From ZC4RG30 sp049841155 (GTDB taxonomy: Bacteria > Pseudomonadota > Gammaproteobacteria > Steroidobacterales > Steroidobacteraceae): a DNA stretch of 64,000 bases. Below the pieces are notes generated by a model. The model searched no databases, was not told the DNA's origin, and saw nothing but the letters and a program-made list of their open reading frames with translations. Shown here one piece after another: positions 34,171 to 42,479 of the stretch. The position numbers and the translations under genes are program-made. The stretch covers positions 744,001-808,000 of the forward strand of contig JASGHI010000003.1 of the NCBI GenBank assembly GCA_049841155.1, in the 5' to 3' direction. The stretch's first letter is position 1; every line of letters starts with the position of its first letter.

Positions 34171-34417
34171 GCCGGCCGGCGGGGATGAGCGGGCCGCACC
34201 GCGCAGCGGCGGGGAAAATGTTTTCGCTGGAAGGTTGCGGCCATGAAGCTCAAGGCGAAGCCGCGCCCTCGCCAAGATTCACAACAAACCAAGGACGCAC
34301 AGGCGGCGAACCGCCAGCGTCGAGGACGGCACGCATTGGCACAACCTGCCGCAGCAAGCCGGGGCGTAGCCCCACCAGTCCCGCCGATTGCGGCGGGGCG
34401 CCATCGAAACCCCGCGA
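34171..34417. other. Non-coding part of the relic
   Basis: No recognisable gene, RNA or repeat. Short frames on both strands are Arg/Pro-rich and resemble nothing known to me. Confidence 0.5.
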
Positions 34418-35575
34418 CTAATGTGCAGAGAACAGTTCGACCACGCTTTGGGGCGCGTGGTTGCCGAAGAAACGCCGATGGTTCTGGGCAGCCTGGTCGG
34501 CGACAGCGGCACTGCGCGGAAATAGCGTCTGTTCATACGCCGCGAGTGCTGCCTCGATGTCGCCAAGATGATCACACAGCGCCAAACCCAGCAGGGCGCC
34601 ATCTAGAATGGCGAGGTTGGCGCCCTCACCCGCAAACGGCGACATCAAGTGGGCTGCATCGCCCACGAGAGTGACGCCTGGAATGCGCTCCCATCGATGA
34701 TGGATCGGCAAGGCGTAGATGGGCCGCATGATGGGCAACGTATCGCTATCGGTGACCAGGGCCAGCAGCGGCGGCGCCCAACCCTCGAATTCGCCGGCAA
34801 GGCAACGCAGCGCGACCAGCGGCTGGCTGAGGTCGATAGTGCCGATCCACGCCTCCGGCTTGTTCAACGCGACATAGGTATGCAGGGAGCCGTTCGCGTA
34901 ACGGTGGGCCAGGATGCCTTGCCCCGGCTCGACCGCCATCAGTGTGCCGCTGCCTATCATCTCGGCGCTGGCCTTGTACCGCGTGTCGCCATCGAGGAGA
35001 TTGGTTTCGATGAAGGTTGTACCGATGTACGCTGGCTTTTCGACCGACAGCCGTGGACGAACCTTCGACCAAGCGCCATCGGCGCCGACCAGCAGATCCG
35101 CCGTGATCCTCGAACCGTCGGCGAAAGCCAGTTGGTGCCGCCCATCGGCAAGGCGACTCGCCTGCACAAGTTTGCGGCCCCACTGGATGGCATCGGCAGG
35201 CAGGGATTCGATCAGCAGCCGACGCAGGGCGCCCCGATCTACTTCGGGCTTGGCCGTGCTGCCCGAGCCAGGTTTGTCGAACAGGACGTTGCCATGCCTA
35301 TCGACCACGCGCTTGGCATCCTCGCCCGGAAGTGCGAGGGCAAGAAACTCGTCGTAGAGGCCCGCGGCCTTCAGCCCGAGTTGGCCGTTGTATTCGTGGA
35401 TGTCCAGCAAGCCGCCCTGCGCCCGCGCATCGGGCGAAGCTTCGGCTTCGTAGATCGTTGAGCGAATGCCGTTGACGTGAAGGACACGGGCAAGCGTCAA
35501 GCCGCCAAGACCCGCGCCGACGATGGTGATGCGGGGATGTGCGGAGGGGAATGAAGAGTCGAGGCGTGTGTTCAT
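34418..35575 (-). CDS. FAD-dependent monooxygenase, TetX-like
   Basis: 385 residues from the ATG at 35575; TetX has 388. The FAD dinucleotide site is [16 protein letters not shown] near residue 17. [20 protein letters not shown] aligns with the TetX segment [40 protein letters not shown] is nearly the TetX GDAAHLMPPFAGQGVN motif. TetX hydroxylates and inactivates tetracyclines; many relatives act on other aromatics, so resistance is not implied. The frame is intact although everything around it in the relic is decayed, which suggests recent function or late acquisition. Confidence 0.85.
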   Translation of the reverse strand: [385 protein letters not shown]

Positions 35576-35887
35576 GGCAGCGCTCCAATGGCTGCGAGCG
35601 TTCGCGTCAATACGCGACAGTTCGCAGAAAGGCCAACAGATGTCTGGGGAAACGCTGGCCGACCTCGCTGAGCTGCTTGGTGGCGTGTATTCGGCTGTCC
35701 GATGCCTGTGGCATGAATACAGCCGTTTTTCGCGGTCTTCGAGAGCGAAGTGTCGCACCGATTCCGGCCGTTGAGCAAGTCCCGCCACCGTGGCGGGACT
35801 TCGTCGAAACCTCGACCGCGTCAGCGGGCACCGATTGCCGTGCAGCGCGTAAGGCCGTTGCGCGCCCGGCTCGGGAAAAGTCCTAGT
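35576..35887. other. Upstream region of the TetX-like gene
   Basis: About 310 bases without a supported gene. One minus-strand frame stays open from the ParB remnant through to the monooxygenase start, but its translation here (Arg/Ser-rich) resembles no family. It must hold the monooxygenase promoter; no clear element is visible. Confidence 0.4.
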
Positions 35888-36016
35888 GAGTCGCGCCGGG
35901 ACCATGTTGGCGAGCTTCAAGCGCAGTTGCACCCCCAGCGGGGACACACCGAAGTCGGCGACAATGTCTTCGATGAGGCGGTCTTCCTTCACCAGCGCGG
36001 CGAACACCTCTATCAA
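35888..36016 (-). pseudogene. ParB-like partition protein remnant
   Basis: The 43-residue stretch EVFAALVKEDRLIEDIVADF followed by GVSPLGVQLRLKLANMVPA is the helix-turn-helix core of KorB/ParB-type proteins of ICEs and plasmids (pattern SVEDIAARFGVSPLTVQRRLKLANVSP). Nuclease-like N-terminal and C-terminal parts are missing. Confidence 0.65.
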
Positions 36017-36306
36017 CCGCCATCAGGCGTAGCCGACCCTTCCGCGCCAGGTGAAAGCCGCATGGAACATATGCGACAGTCGAGAAACCCGCTTTACGCA
36101 GGATCGCCTCATCCTGGTCGGGGTCGAGCATCGGCAAATGCGCACCCACCCCTGCGCACTTCGGCGATTGCCGGCTGGCGCCGGCTCAATCCGCTGTTCG
36201 CCACGCTGGCTGCATTGCTGCTGTCGGTCGCTAGGGCATTTTTTTGAGGAGTAAAGACGGGGCCTGACCCTCAGCGACTGGCAAAAACTTGTCGCCGGTG
36301 CGCCGC
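36017..36306. other. Non-coding gap in the relic
   Basis: No supported gene. Short minus-strand frames such as MLDPDQDEAILRKAGFS may be more ParB-locus debris, but the match is too weak to name. Confidence 0.35.
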
Positions 36307-38439
36307 TCAGCGCCAAGCCTTGACGAACACCGAGGCGCCTGCGGCGAGAATGGGTTTGTCGCCTTTCCGCTTGGCTGAGAATCCGACCACGATGTACTCG
36401 GCATTGTTCCCGAGCGGGACCGTGGTGTCGTCGTACGAGCACGTTGGCTGCCCGCCCAGCTGACCCCGTGTCGGGTAGACGGTGAATGCGTAGCCGCCGA
36501 CGCCGGCGAACGGGCCCGAGTACCCCGTACGCCGCAGCAACTCGTAGCGCGCCACGTCGGGCTCACAATTCCAATTCAATCGCGCGCCCCCACCGGCGTC
36601 GACAGCGGTAAGCCCGATGTTGGAAGCCGGTGGGACCGCGACCTGGGCGATCGCTTCGTAGTTGATGCCGTTGGGATATGAGACGGCCACTTTGTAGTAG
36701 CGGTTGGATCCGAACGCCGCCACCGCGCGCCAATTGCTGTTCGAGACATTTCCCTCGGCCGTGACATCGTTGAACGGACCGGTCGCTTGGGTGGCCGACA
36801 GGACGCGAACCGTAGCGCCCGGCCAGACGCCGCTGAAGTTCAAATCCACGGTGACGATGTTCAGGGTCGATGCCTGCCAGATCCTCACGGCCCCAGTCGT
36901 CACGGTGAGAGGCGTTCCCTTTTCGCCGTCGATCGCCTCGACGAGATACTGGTGCGTGCCCACGGGTACGCCGTTGTCGTTGTAGAAGTTGTCGGGACTG
37001 TACGGAACCGTGGCGATCTGGCGGAACGCCGACTCGCCCGCCAGCTTCCGCGAAACCACATGCCCCTTGGCAAATAGTATGTTGGCTCGCGACCACTCCC
37101 ACCCTATCGTAACCTGGCCAAGATTGTTGGTCGGCCCGGCTCTGAAGGTGGGGGCTGGGAAGAGCGGACGAACGGTTACGGGCAACGAATCCGCCGGGCC
37201 GCCACCCGCGTAGAGCGCCCGGACGACGTACGTATAGTCGTTACCGGGTTTCAGCCCTCGTTGACTGAAGTCTTGCGAGTACGTCGCCTGCGCCGCAGAG
37301 CCTGGCACGCGCAGCGACGGGTTGAGTTGAGCAAGGTCCTGGACGCAGTTCGGATTGAGCGGCGTCGGGGTGATCTTCACGGACTCGCCGCCATTCATGC
37401 TCGAGAACACCTCGTACCCGGTCGCTCCCAGGACGCAGTTCCAGTGGAGAGCAACATCGGTAGGTGAGGTGGCGCGCGCCGCCACACCGCCCACCGGCGC
37501 TCCGCCGGCTGCCGGCAAAGCCTCGGTGAACGTGCGGCCGCTGCTCCGCGCTCCCGCAATCGCGGACGCACCCGCGGGCGTGGAAGCAGCCGAAACCGCG
37601 GGCGCGGGATCGACGATTCCCGCGGCACGGACGTCGATCGGTTGCGAGCCGATCACCTGCGTGCCCTGCTGCACATAGCGCAGCTCATAGCGGCCCGGCT
37701 CCTTGGGAGCCACGAGCGTTGCGGTGCGGCGCCCGGTCGGGTCGCTTGTCCGACCGTTCAGCGCATCCACGTACGAGGCGTAGGTGCGCGCGGCCGCGCC
37801 CGCCGCCACGATCGTTACCCAGTCCCCGCGGCCGTTCGGGCCTTGCCACGCGACTTCGAATCGCGATTCCGGCGCGAGGCTCGCAGGCCCCTCGATCGTC
37901 GCCGTCGCGGCGGTGACCTCGTAAGGTACGGTCGCGAGCACGGCGCGCGGGGTCCCGCGCACGTAGCGAACCTCATAGGCGCCCGTCTGCGCAGGCAGCA
38001 TGAGACTGACGGGGTTCAACGGCTTGCGCTCGCCCCCGGTTTCCCGATAGTCGAGATAGTCGGCCTGACGCGCACCCTGGCGAACGACGGTGATGTAGTC
38101 GCCCGGACCGTTCGGCCCCGTCCACCGGACGTTGATCGTGGTGCCGGCGGGCGCGGTAGCCGGTGGAGTGATCTCGAGCGTCGCATCCTGCGCGACGGCG
38201 CATCTCGCGACGAGAGTCGCCGCAAACAGCCAAGCCGTCGCGACTGAGCGAGCCCGGGAAACCGCCGGACGGCCTCCTGCCCCGGCACCCCCCGCCTGGT
38301 GCCCGGCCAGCGCAAACGCCCTCCGTTCGGCGCTAAAGCCGGCTCGCCTGCTCCGGCGGCACCCGCGCGCCGAGCGGCAACTCGGCCTGGTAGCGCTCAG
38401 GAACAGTATTCTCCAGGTGCGCGCGATTGCAGCAGACAT
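36307..38439 (-). CDS. Large secreted modular protein with paired N-terminal modules and Fn3-like repeats
   Basis: Up to 710 residues. The ATG at 38439 has GGGAG 7 bases upstream, yet the first 66 residues are Arg/Ala-rich. A signal peptide only appears at about 67-85 (VATAWLFAATLVARCAVAQ), with no start codon close to it, so the N-terminus may be a fusion artefact. Two homologous modules follow (about 85-175 and 176-268), each with W(T/Q)GPNG(P/R)GD(Y/W)(I/V)T(I/V)V and a closing YE(V/L)RYV strand, as in bacterial von Willebrand-type exported proteins. Fibronectin-III-like domains run from about 300 to the end. Likely an exported binding or scaffold protein. Cargo of the relic element. Confidence 0.7.
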   Translation of the reverse strand: MSAAIARTWRILFLSATRPSCRSARGCRRSRRAGFSAERRAFALAGHQAGGAGAGGRPAVSRARSVATAWLFAATLVARCAVAQDATLEITPPATAPAGTTINVRWTGPNGPGDYITVVRQGARQADYLDYRETGGERKPLNPVSLMLPAQTGAYEVRYVRGTPRAVLATVPYEVTAATATIEGPASLAPESRFEVAWQGPNGRGDWVTIVAAGAAARTYASYVDALNGRTSDPTGRRTATLVAPKEPGRYELRYVQQGTQVIGSQPIDVRAAGIVDPAPAVSAASTPAGASAIAGARSSGRTFTEALPAAGGAPVGGVAARATSPTDVALHWNCVLGATGYEVFSSMNGGESVKITPTPLNPNCVQDLAQLNPSLRVPGSAAQATYSQDFSQRGLKPGNDYTYVVRALYAGGGPADSLPVTVRPLFPAPTFRAGPTNNLGQVTIGWEWSRANILFAKGHVVSRKLAGESAFRQIATVPYSPDNFYNDNGVPVGTHQYLVEAIDGEKGTPLTVTTGAVRIWQASTLNIVTVDLNFSGVWPGATVRVLSATQATGPFNDVTAEGNVSNSNWRAVAAFGSNRYYKVAVSYPNGINYEAIAQVAVPPASNIGLTAVDAGGGARLNWNCEPDVARYELLRRTGYSGPFAGVGGYAFTVYPTRGQLGGQPTCSYDDTTVPLGNNAEYIVVGFSAKRKGDKPILAAGASVFVKAWR

Positions 38440-38584
38440 GCTCCTTCTCCCATTCCTGCCTTTACTATTCGATAAGGCGCGAATGGGAGGAAAACCGGCT
38501 CACTCCGCAGAGAACTTCCAGCTGCCGGTGATGGTGCGCGGGCATCGGCAGGCATTGCGTACGTCGCCGCGGCCACACCTGCCA

Positions 38585-39064
38585 CTGCGCCCGCCAATGG
38601 CGCAGGGTCGCCTTCTTGATGTTGAGGCGCTTCCCCTCATCGCTGAGTGCCCGGAGGACCAGATGCACATGCGGATGCGGCTCAGCGGTGTGCAGCACCA
38701 TCGCGTAGCGATGCTGCCCGTAGAATTCCTCCCGCGCAAAGTCGCGCACGGCTGACAGCACCTTCTGCGGCGGAGTGCTCTCCGGCATGGAGAACACCAG
38801 CTTGTGGACCCGCTTCATGGGCTTGCTGCCGCGCGTGTCGATGCGATCCATCTGTGGCCGCAGTTCGTCGATGTCCAGGTCCCAATCCTCGACCAACTCA
38901 TTCCCAGTCTGCCTGTTCAGTTCCCAACCCTCATCGCCTTCCAGCGCCCGGTCGCCCTGCCTGCTGATGGAGTCGAAATGCCGGGCGACAGCCATCAGGT
39001 CGCTGCCGCCTTTGGACAGCACCTTCACCATCACTTCGGGCGCGTGATTGACCGTCAGCTTAAC
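38585..39064 (-). pseudogene. MobA/VirD2-type relaxase fragment
   Basis: HAPEVMVKVLSKGGSDLMAV and later RHFDSISRQGD, then KRVHKLVFSMPESTPPQKVL, AREEFYGQHRYAMVLHTAEP and HPHVHLVLRAL form the N-terminal nuclease domain of a MOBP/VirD2-like relaxase, including the metal-binding HxH of HPHVH. Homology stops at LRHWRAQ near 38585, so the C-terminal part is lost. The very start, with the catalytic Tyr region, is also missing: the frame begins exactly where the integrase fragment ends. Confidence 0.8.
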
Positions 39065-39743
39065 GCGACGCCTTGAGATCGAATTCCGGCCAGCGGGCAC
39101 CGATCAACTCCGAGGTCCGCACGAACGTCAGCGCCATCAATTGCAGAGCGAGGCGCGTGTGCTCAGCGTCCACGTAGCTATCAAGCGCGTACAGCAAGCC
39201 CGGCCGTTCCTTTGCCGTCACACGCGGATAGTTGCGCTTCTTGCGTGGCTTGAAGATGTCCGCCGGCCGGATATCTGTCACCGGATTGCGCTGGATCAGG
39301 TCATGGGCAATGGCCTAACGCATGATCTGTCCACAGGTGGTTAGTTCCGCCACCGGCCGGGCACCAATGGCCGGGAACATGTCCGCTTCCAGCCGGGCCT
39401 TGACGTAGCCCACATACCGCTCGCTGCGACCAGACCGCCAGTGCGCCAACCAATCCCGCGACACGGCCTCGAAAACGCGGCTGGTGGCCTGTTTCACCGT
39501 GCCGGGGTCCATCCCCTCGGCGAGTAGCCGCCTCGCCTCGTGGTGGCGCTCCCTGGCCCGGACCAGCGGCACATCGGGCTAGGTTGCCCAAGGCCAGCGT
39601 CTTGCGCTTGGTGTTGAAGCGGTAGTCGAACCGCCAGTATTTCCCGCCACTAGGCATTACGGGAGGTACAGCCCGCGCGAATCGGCGAGCTTCCGGGGGT
39701 GCAGCGTGGGTTTGGCGCTACGAATCAAGCTATCCGAGAGCAT
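39060..39743 (-). pseudogene. Tyrosine integrase, broken
   Basis: Opening MLSDSLIRSAKPTLHPRKLADSRGLYL is the usual start of P4-type integrases. The gene continues through two frameshifts (near 39658 and 39575), with YWRFDYRFNTKRKTLALG, then ARERHHEARRLLAEGMDPG, and an in-frame stop at 39315-39317. After that stop come IQRNPVTDIR and ALTFVRTSELIGARWPEFDL, which holds the first catalytic Arg. The protein ends there: the His-x-x-Arg and Tyr part is deleted. Transcribed away from tRNA-Ser(GGA), which lies 165 bases upstream. Confidence 0.85.
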
Positions 39744-39746
39744 TTT

Positions 39747-39797
39747 GACGGTATCTCCAGCACTCGCCAGCGCCGATACCGTCAGAAGTACCGGCAC
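39747..39797. repeat. Inverted repeat and arm-site repeat upstream of the integrase
   Basis: GACGGTATC (39747-39755) and GATACCGTC (39775-39783) are perfect 9-base inverted repeats immediately before the integrase start. Bases 39773-39797 recur at 33819-33843 with 4 mismatches. They are likely integrase arm sites or an autoregulatory operator. Confidence 0.5.
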
Positions 39798-39908
39798 TTC
39801 GTTGAGACACGGTGAGAGCTTGGAAGATGCCGCGAACGCCGGAAACCCTAGGTTTCCCGGCATTTATGGCCGATTCGAGACCGCCTGAGCAGGCTTGGCA
39901 TGGAAAAT

Positions 39909-40000
39909 TGGCGGAGAGGGTGGGATTCGAACCCACGAATACCCGTTGAGGTATTACTGGAATTCCAGTCCAGCGCCTTCGACCACTCGGCCACCTCTCC
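39909..40000 (-). tRNA. tRNA-Ser (anticodon GGA)
   Basis: 92 bases including an encoded CCA end. The acceptor stem GGAGAGG pairs with CCUCUCC; the D arm contains GCCGAGUGG; the anticodon loop CUGGAAU has GGA in the centre; the long variable arm typical of type II tRNAs is present; the T arm reads GUGGGUUCGAAUCCCAC. It is intact and is the probable integration target of the relic element on its 3' side. Confidence 0.97.
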
Positions 40001-40057
40001 GCGAACCGCGAAAGCGGCGGGATTCTATCAGAGGAGCTCCCCTCCTCTGCTGCGTAT

Positions 40058-40402
40058 TCAGCCTCCAGGAGGTCTGCCCGGCGCCGGCGGAGCACCGGCA
40101 GGCGCAGGCACGGGACCGGCGGGCGCTGCGGGCGTGCTGGCATACGCAGGAGGCTCATCGAGGCAGGGATCTTTCTCGCTGCGGGGCGCGACGGGAGGCT
40201 GGTCCAGCGGCGGAATGCGCAGCGCCGCGCGGGTGTCCGGCGCATCGAGTCCCAGCGGGACATGCAATGCCGGCAGATCCTGCGCCTGCTGATATTCCTG
40301 CGGCTTGTTGCAGGTATTGCTGCTGCCCAGCACCCGGCAACCCGGCAACATGACGACTGCGGCCAGCACAAGGCCGATGACAGGAGATCGAAAAGCATTC
40401 AT
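40058..40402 (-). CDS. Small Pro-rich lipoprotein downstream of dapA
   Basis: 114 residues from the ATG at 40402; lipobox VVMLPGCRVL (Cys 22). The segment LPALHVPLGLDAPDTRAALRI resembles the N-terminal stretch of BamC (LAELHAPAGM...), the lipoprotein encoded after dapA in Escherichia coli. The BamC globular domains are missing and a Pro/Ala-rich tail replaces them. It may be a minimal BamC-like partner of the outer-membrane assembly machine; that is inference. 23 bases after dapA. Confidence 0.75.
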   Translation of the reverse strand: MNAFRSPVIGLVLAAVVMLPGCRVLGSSNTCNKPQEYQQAQDLPALHVPLGLDAPDTRAALRIPPLDQPPVAPRSEKDPCLDEPPAYASTPAAPAGPVPAPAGAPPAPGRPPGG

Positions 40403-40425
40403 CGGGATGACAGATCCTCGAAAAA

Positions 40426-41331
40426 CTAGGCCGCAGCGGCCAGGGTGATGCCGGCCTGCAGCAGCGACTGCTCGACCGCAGCATAGTGGCGCGGCGACAT
40501 TGGCACCAGCGGCAACCGCAACGCGCCGCGGGTGAGCCCCATCCTCTCCAGCGCCCACTTCACCGGAATCGGATTGGACTCGACGAACAGGGTATGGTGC
40601 AGACCGGCAAGCCGGGCGTCCAGCTCCGCTGCCTCTGCTTCATGGCCGGCCAGGGCGGCACGCATCATCGCAGCCACCTGCGCCGGCGCGACATTGCCGG
40701 TCACCGAAATCACGCCGCGGGCCCCATGCCGCACGGCCTCACGCGCCGTGGCATCGTCGCCCGAGAGCACCAGGAAATCCGGCGGACAGGCCGCGATCAG
40801 GTCACGGATGCGCGACATCGACGTGACGGCCTCCTTGACCGCCACGATGCGCGGCAGCACGGCAAGGCGCGCCACGGTCTCGGGGAGCAGATCGACGCCG
40901 GTGCGCGAAGGAACGTTGTATAGCACCACCGGAACGGCAGAGGCCGCAGCGGCTGCCTCGAAGTGCCGGAACAGGCCTTCCTGCGGAGGGCGGCAGTAGG
41001 CAGGCGCAGCCAGCAGCAATCCATCCACCCCAGGCAGGCGGGAAAACTCGCGCACGCGCGCAACGGTACCGGCCGTGGAACTGGTGCCGCAACCCACGAC
41101 GATGCGCAGCCGGCCGGCAGCCTGACTGGCCGCGTGCGCCGCGAGCTCGCGCCGTTCGGCATCGGTGAGTGCGGCCGATTCGCCTGTGGAACCACCGACG
41201 ATGAGTCCGTCCGTACCGCTCGCCAGGTGCAGGTCGATGAGCCGGTTCCAGGCCTGCCAGTCGATGGCGCCATCGTCGCGGAACGGCGTGACGACAGCGA
41301 CCTGGGTGCCGGCCAGGGCCTCGGAAGACAT
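40426..41331 (-). CDS. dapA: 4-hydroxy-tetrahydrodipicolinate synthase
   Basis: 301 residues; first committed step of lysine/diaminopimelate synthesis from pyruvate and aspartate semialdehyde. Active-site elements: Thr-Thr region as GGSTGESAAL, Tyr in VVLYNVPSRTGVDL and the Schiff-base Lys in IVAVKEAV. Start at 41331. It is divergent from gcvR, the same arrangement as in Escherichia coli. Confidence 0.96.
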   Translation of the reverse strand: MSSEALAGTQVAVVTPFRDDGAIDWQAWNRLIDLHLASGTDGLIVGGSTGESAALTDAERRELAAHAASQAAGRLRIVVGCGTSSTAGTVARVREFSRLPGVDGLLLAAPAYCRPPQEGLFRHFEAAAAASAVPVVLYNVPSRTGVDLLPETVARLAVLPRIVAVKEAVTSMSRIRDLIAACPPDFLVLSGDDATAREAVRHGARGVISVTGNVAPAQVAAMMRAALAGHEAEAAELDARLAGLHHTLFVESNPIPVKWALERMGLTRGALRLPLVPMSPRHYAAVEQSLLQAGITLAAAA

Positions 41332-41451
41332 GCGGGAAAGAGCTCCTCGGAATGGCTGCGGATGGGCGCAGATGGGATGAATGTTACGGGTCGCGTGCGA
41401 TCCCAGGCAAGCGCGGCTAAACTGGCCTGTGTCCATGAGACTCCTCCACGC

Positions 41452-41982
41452 ATGAAGCAGTTCCTGGCCGTACAGGCCATCGGCAAGGACCGTCCCGGTC
41501 TCGCCCATGAAGTCGTCCGCATCATTGCCGACTGCGGCGCCAGCCTCGCCGAAAGCCGCATGCTGCCGCTGGGCGCGGAACTGGCCATGCAAATGTTGGT
41601 CTGCGGCAACTGGCATGCCGTGGCCCGCCTGGAATCCGAACTCACGCGCCTGGCCGACAGCACGGGGCTGGCGCTGACGCTGCGCCGCACCGAGGCCCGC
41701 GGCCTGCGCGAGGATCACATCCCCTACTCCATCGATGTCATCGGCCCGGACCAGGCCGGCATCGTCGCAGGGCTCACAGGCTTTTTCGCCAGCCGCCAGG
41801 TGGAAATCGGTGAGGTTGCCACCCGCGGCTATGTGGCCCAGCAAACCGGGGCCGCCATGTTCGCCGTGCAGATGGGAATCAACGTGCCCACGCGGCTGCA
41901 CATCGCGCAGCTGCGGGAGGATTTCATGGACTACTGCGATTCGCAGAACCTCGATGCCATCCTAGAGCCGGTCAAGAACTAG
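41452..41982 (+). CDS. gcvR: Glycine cleavage system transcriptional repressor-like ACT protein
   Basis: 176 residues made of two ACT domains: residues 1-80 (AIGKDRPGLAHEVVRIIADCGASLAESRM) and 90-170 (VIGPDQAGIVAGLTGFFASRQVEIGEV). No DNA-binding domain, as expected for GcvR, which acts by binding GcvA in response to glycine. Lies between dapA and bcp, as in Escherichia coli. Confidence 0.9.
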   Translation: MKQFLAVQAIGKDRPGLAHEVVRIIADCGASLAESRMLPLGAELAMQMLVCGNWHAVARLESELTRLADSTGLALTLRRTEARGLREDHIPYSIDVIGPDQAGIVAGLTGFFASRQVEIGEVATRGYVAQQTGAAMFAVQMGINVPTRLHIAQLREDFMDYCDSQNLDAILEPVKN

Positions 41983-42011
41983 AAACCCGGGAAGCGAAGT
42001 CAGGAAACGTC

Positions 42012-42479
42012 ATGGCCAGCATCACCGTCGGAAAGAAGGTACCGGACTTCTCCCTGCCCTCCACGGGAGAGGACTTCCGGCTGTCGCAGCTGCGCGGCTC
42101 GGCCGTCGTCCTCTATTTCTATCCCAAGGACATGACTTCGGGTTGCACGCTGGAGTCGCAGGATTTCCGCGACCTGCATGCGAAATTCCGCCGCGCCGGC
42201 GCGCGCGTCTTCGGCATCTCGCGCGACAGCCTGGCCTCGCATGCGAAATTCCGCGAGAAAGAAGGCCTGCCCTTCGATCTGCTGTCCGATGCGGACGAGA
42301 AGGCCTGCCACCTGTTCGACGTGATCCGCGAAAAGAACATGTACGGCCGCAAGGTGCTGGGCATCGAGCGCAGCACCTTCCTCATCGATTCCCAGGGTGT
42401 GCTGCGCCATGAATGGCGCAAGGTGAAGGTTCCCGGTCATGCCGAAAACGTCCTCGAAGTCCTCCGCGCGCTCGACTGA
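42012..42479 (+). CDS. bcp: Thioredoxin-dependent peroxiredoxin Bcp
   Basis: 155 residues, thioredoxin fold. Peroxidatic Cys in YFYPKDMTSGCTLESQDF; the PxxxTxxC pattern is modified to PKDMTSGC, as in Bcp/PrxQ. A second Cys at KACHLFDV may resolve. Reduces hydroperoxides using thioredoxin. Overlaps the start of the phoH-like gene by 41 bases. Confidence 0.95.
   Translation: MASITVGKKVPDFSLPSTGEDFRLSQLRGSAVVLYFYPKDMTSGCTLESQDFRDLHAKFRRAGARVFGISRDSLASHAKFREKEGLPFDLLSDADEKACHLFDVIREKNMYGRKVLGIERSTFLIDSQGVLRHEWRKVKVPGHAENVLEVLRALD

Larger units (their letters stand above)
33729..39908. mobile_element. Relic integrative element at tRNA-Ser(GGA)
   Basis: Between the hydrolase stop and the 3' end of tRNA-Ser(GGA) lie only broken mobility genes and two cargo genes. 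Next to the tRNA is a tyrosine integrase with frameshifts, joined to a truncated relaxase; further in are remnants of ParB, DUF736 and VapC. Short imperfect repeats occur at both ends. Integration beside a tRNA 3' end with the integrase proximal is the standard layout of ICEs and genomic islands. The left border is inferred from repeats and loss of coding order; the right border is the tRNA end. Confidence 0.7.

Noticed and set aside
33397..34275. A 292-codon minus-strand frame crossing the hydrolase end and the relic
   Set aside because: Only the DUF736-like stretch is meaningful; the rest is antisense to the MBL hydrolase or unrelated.
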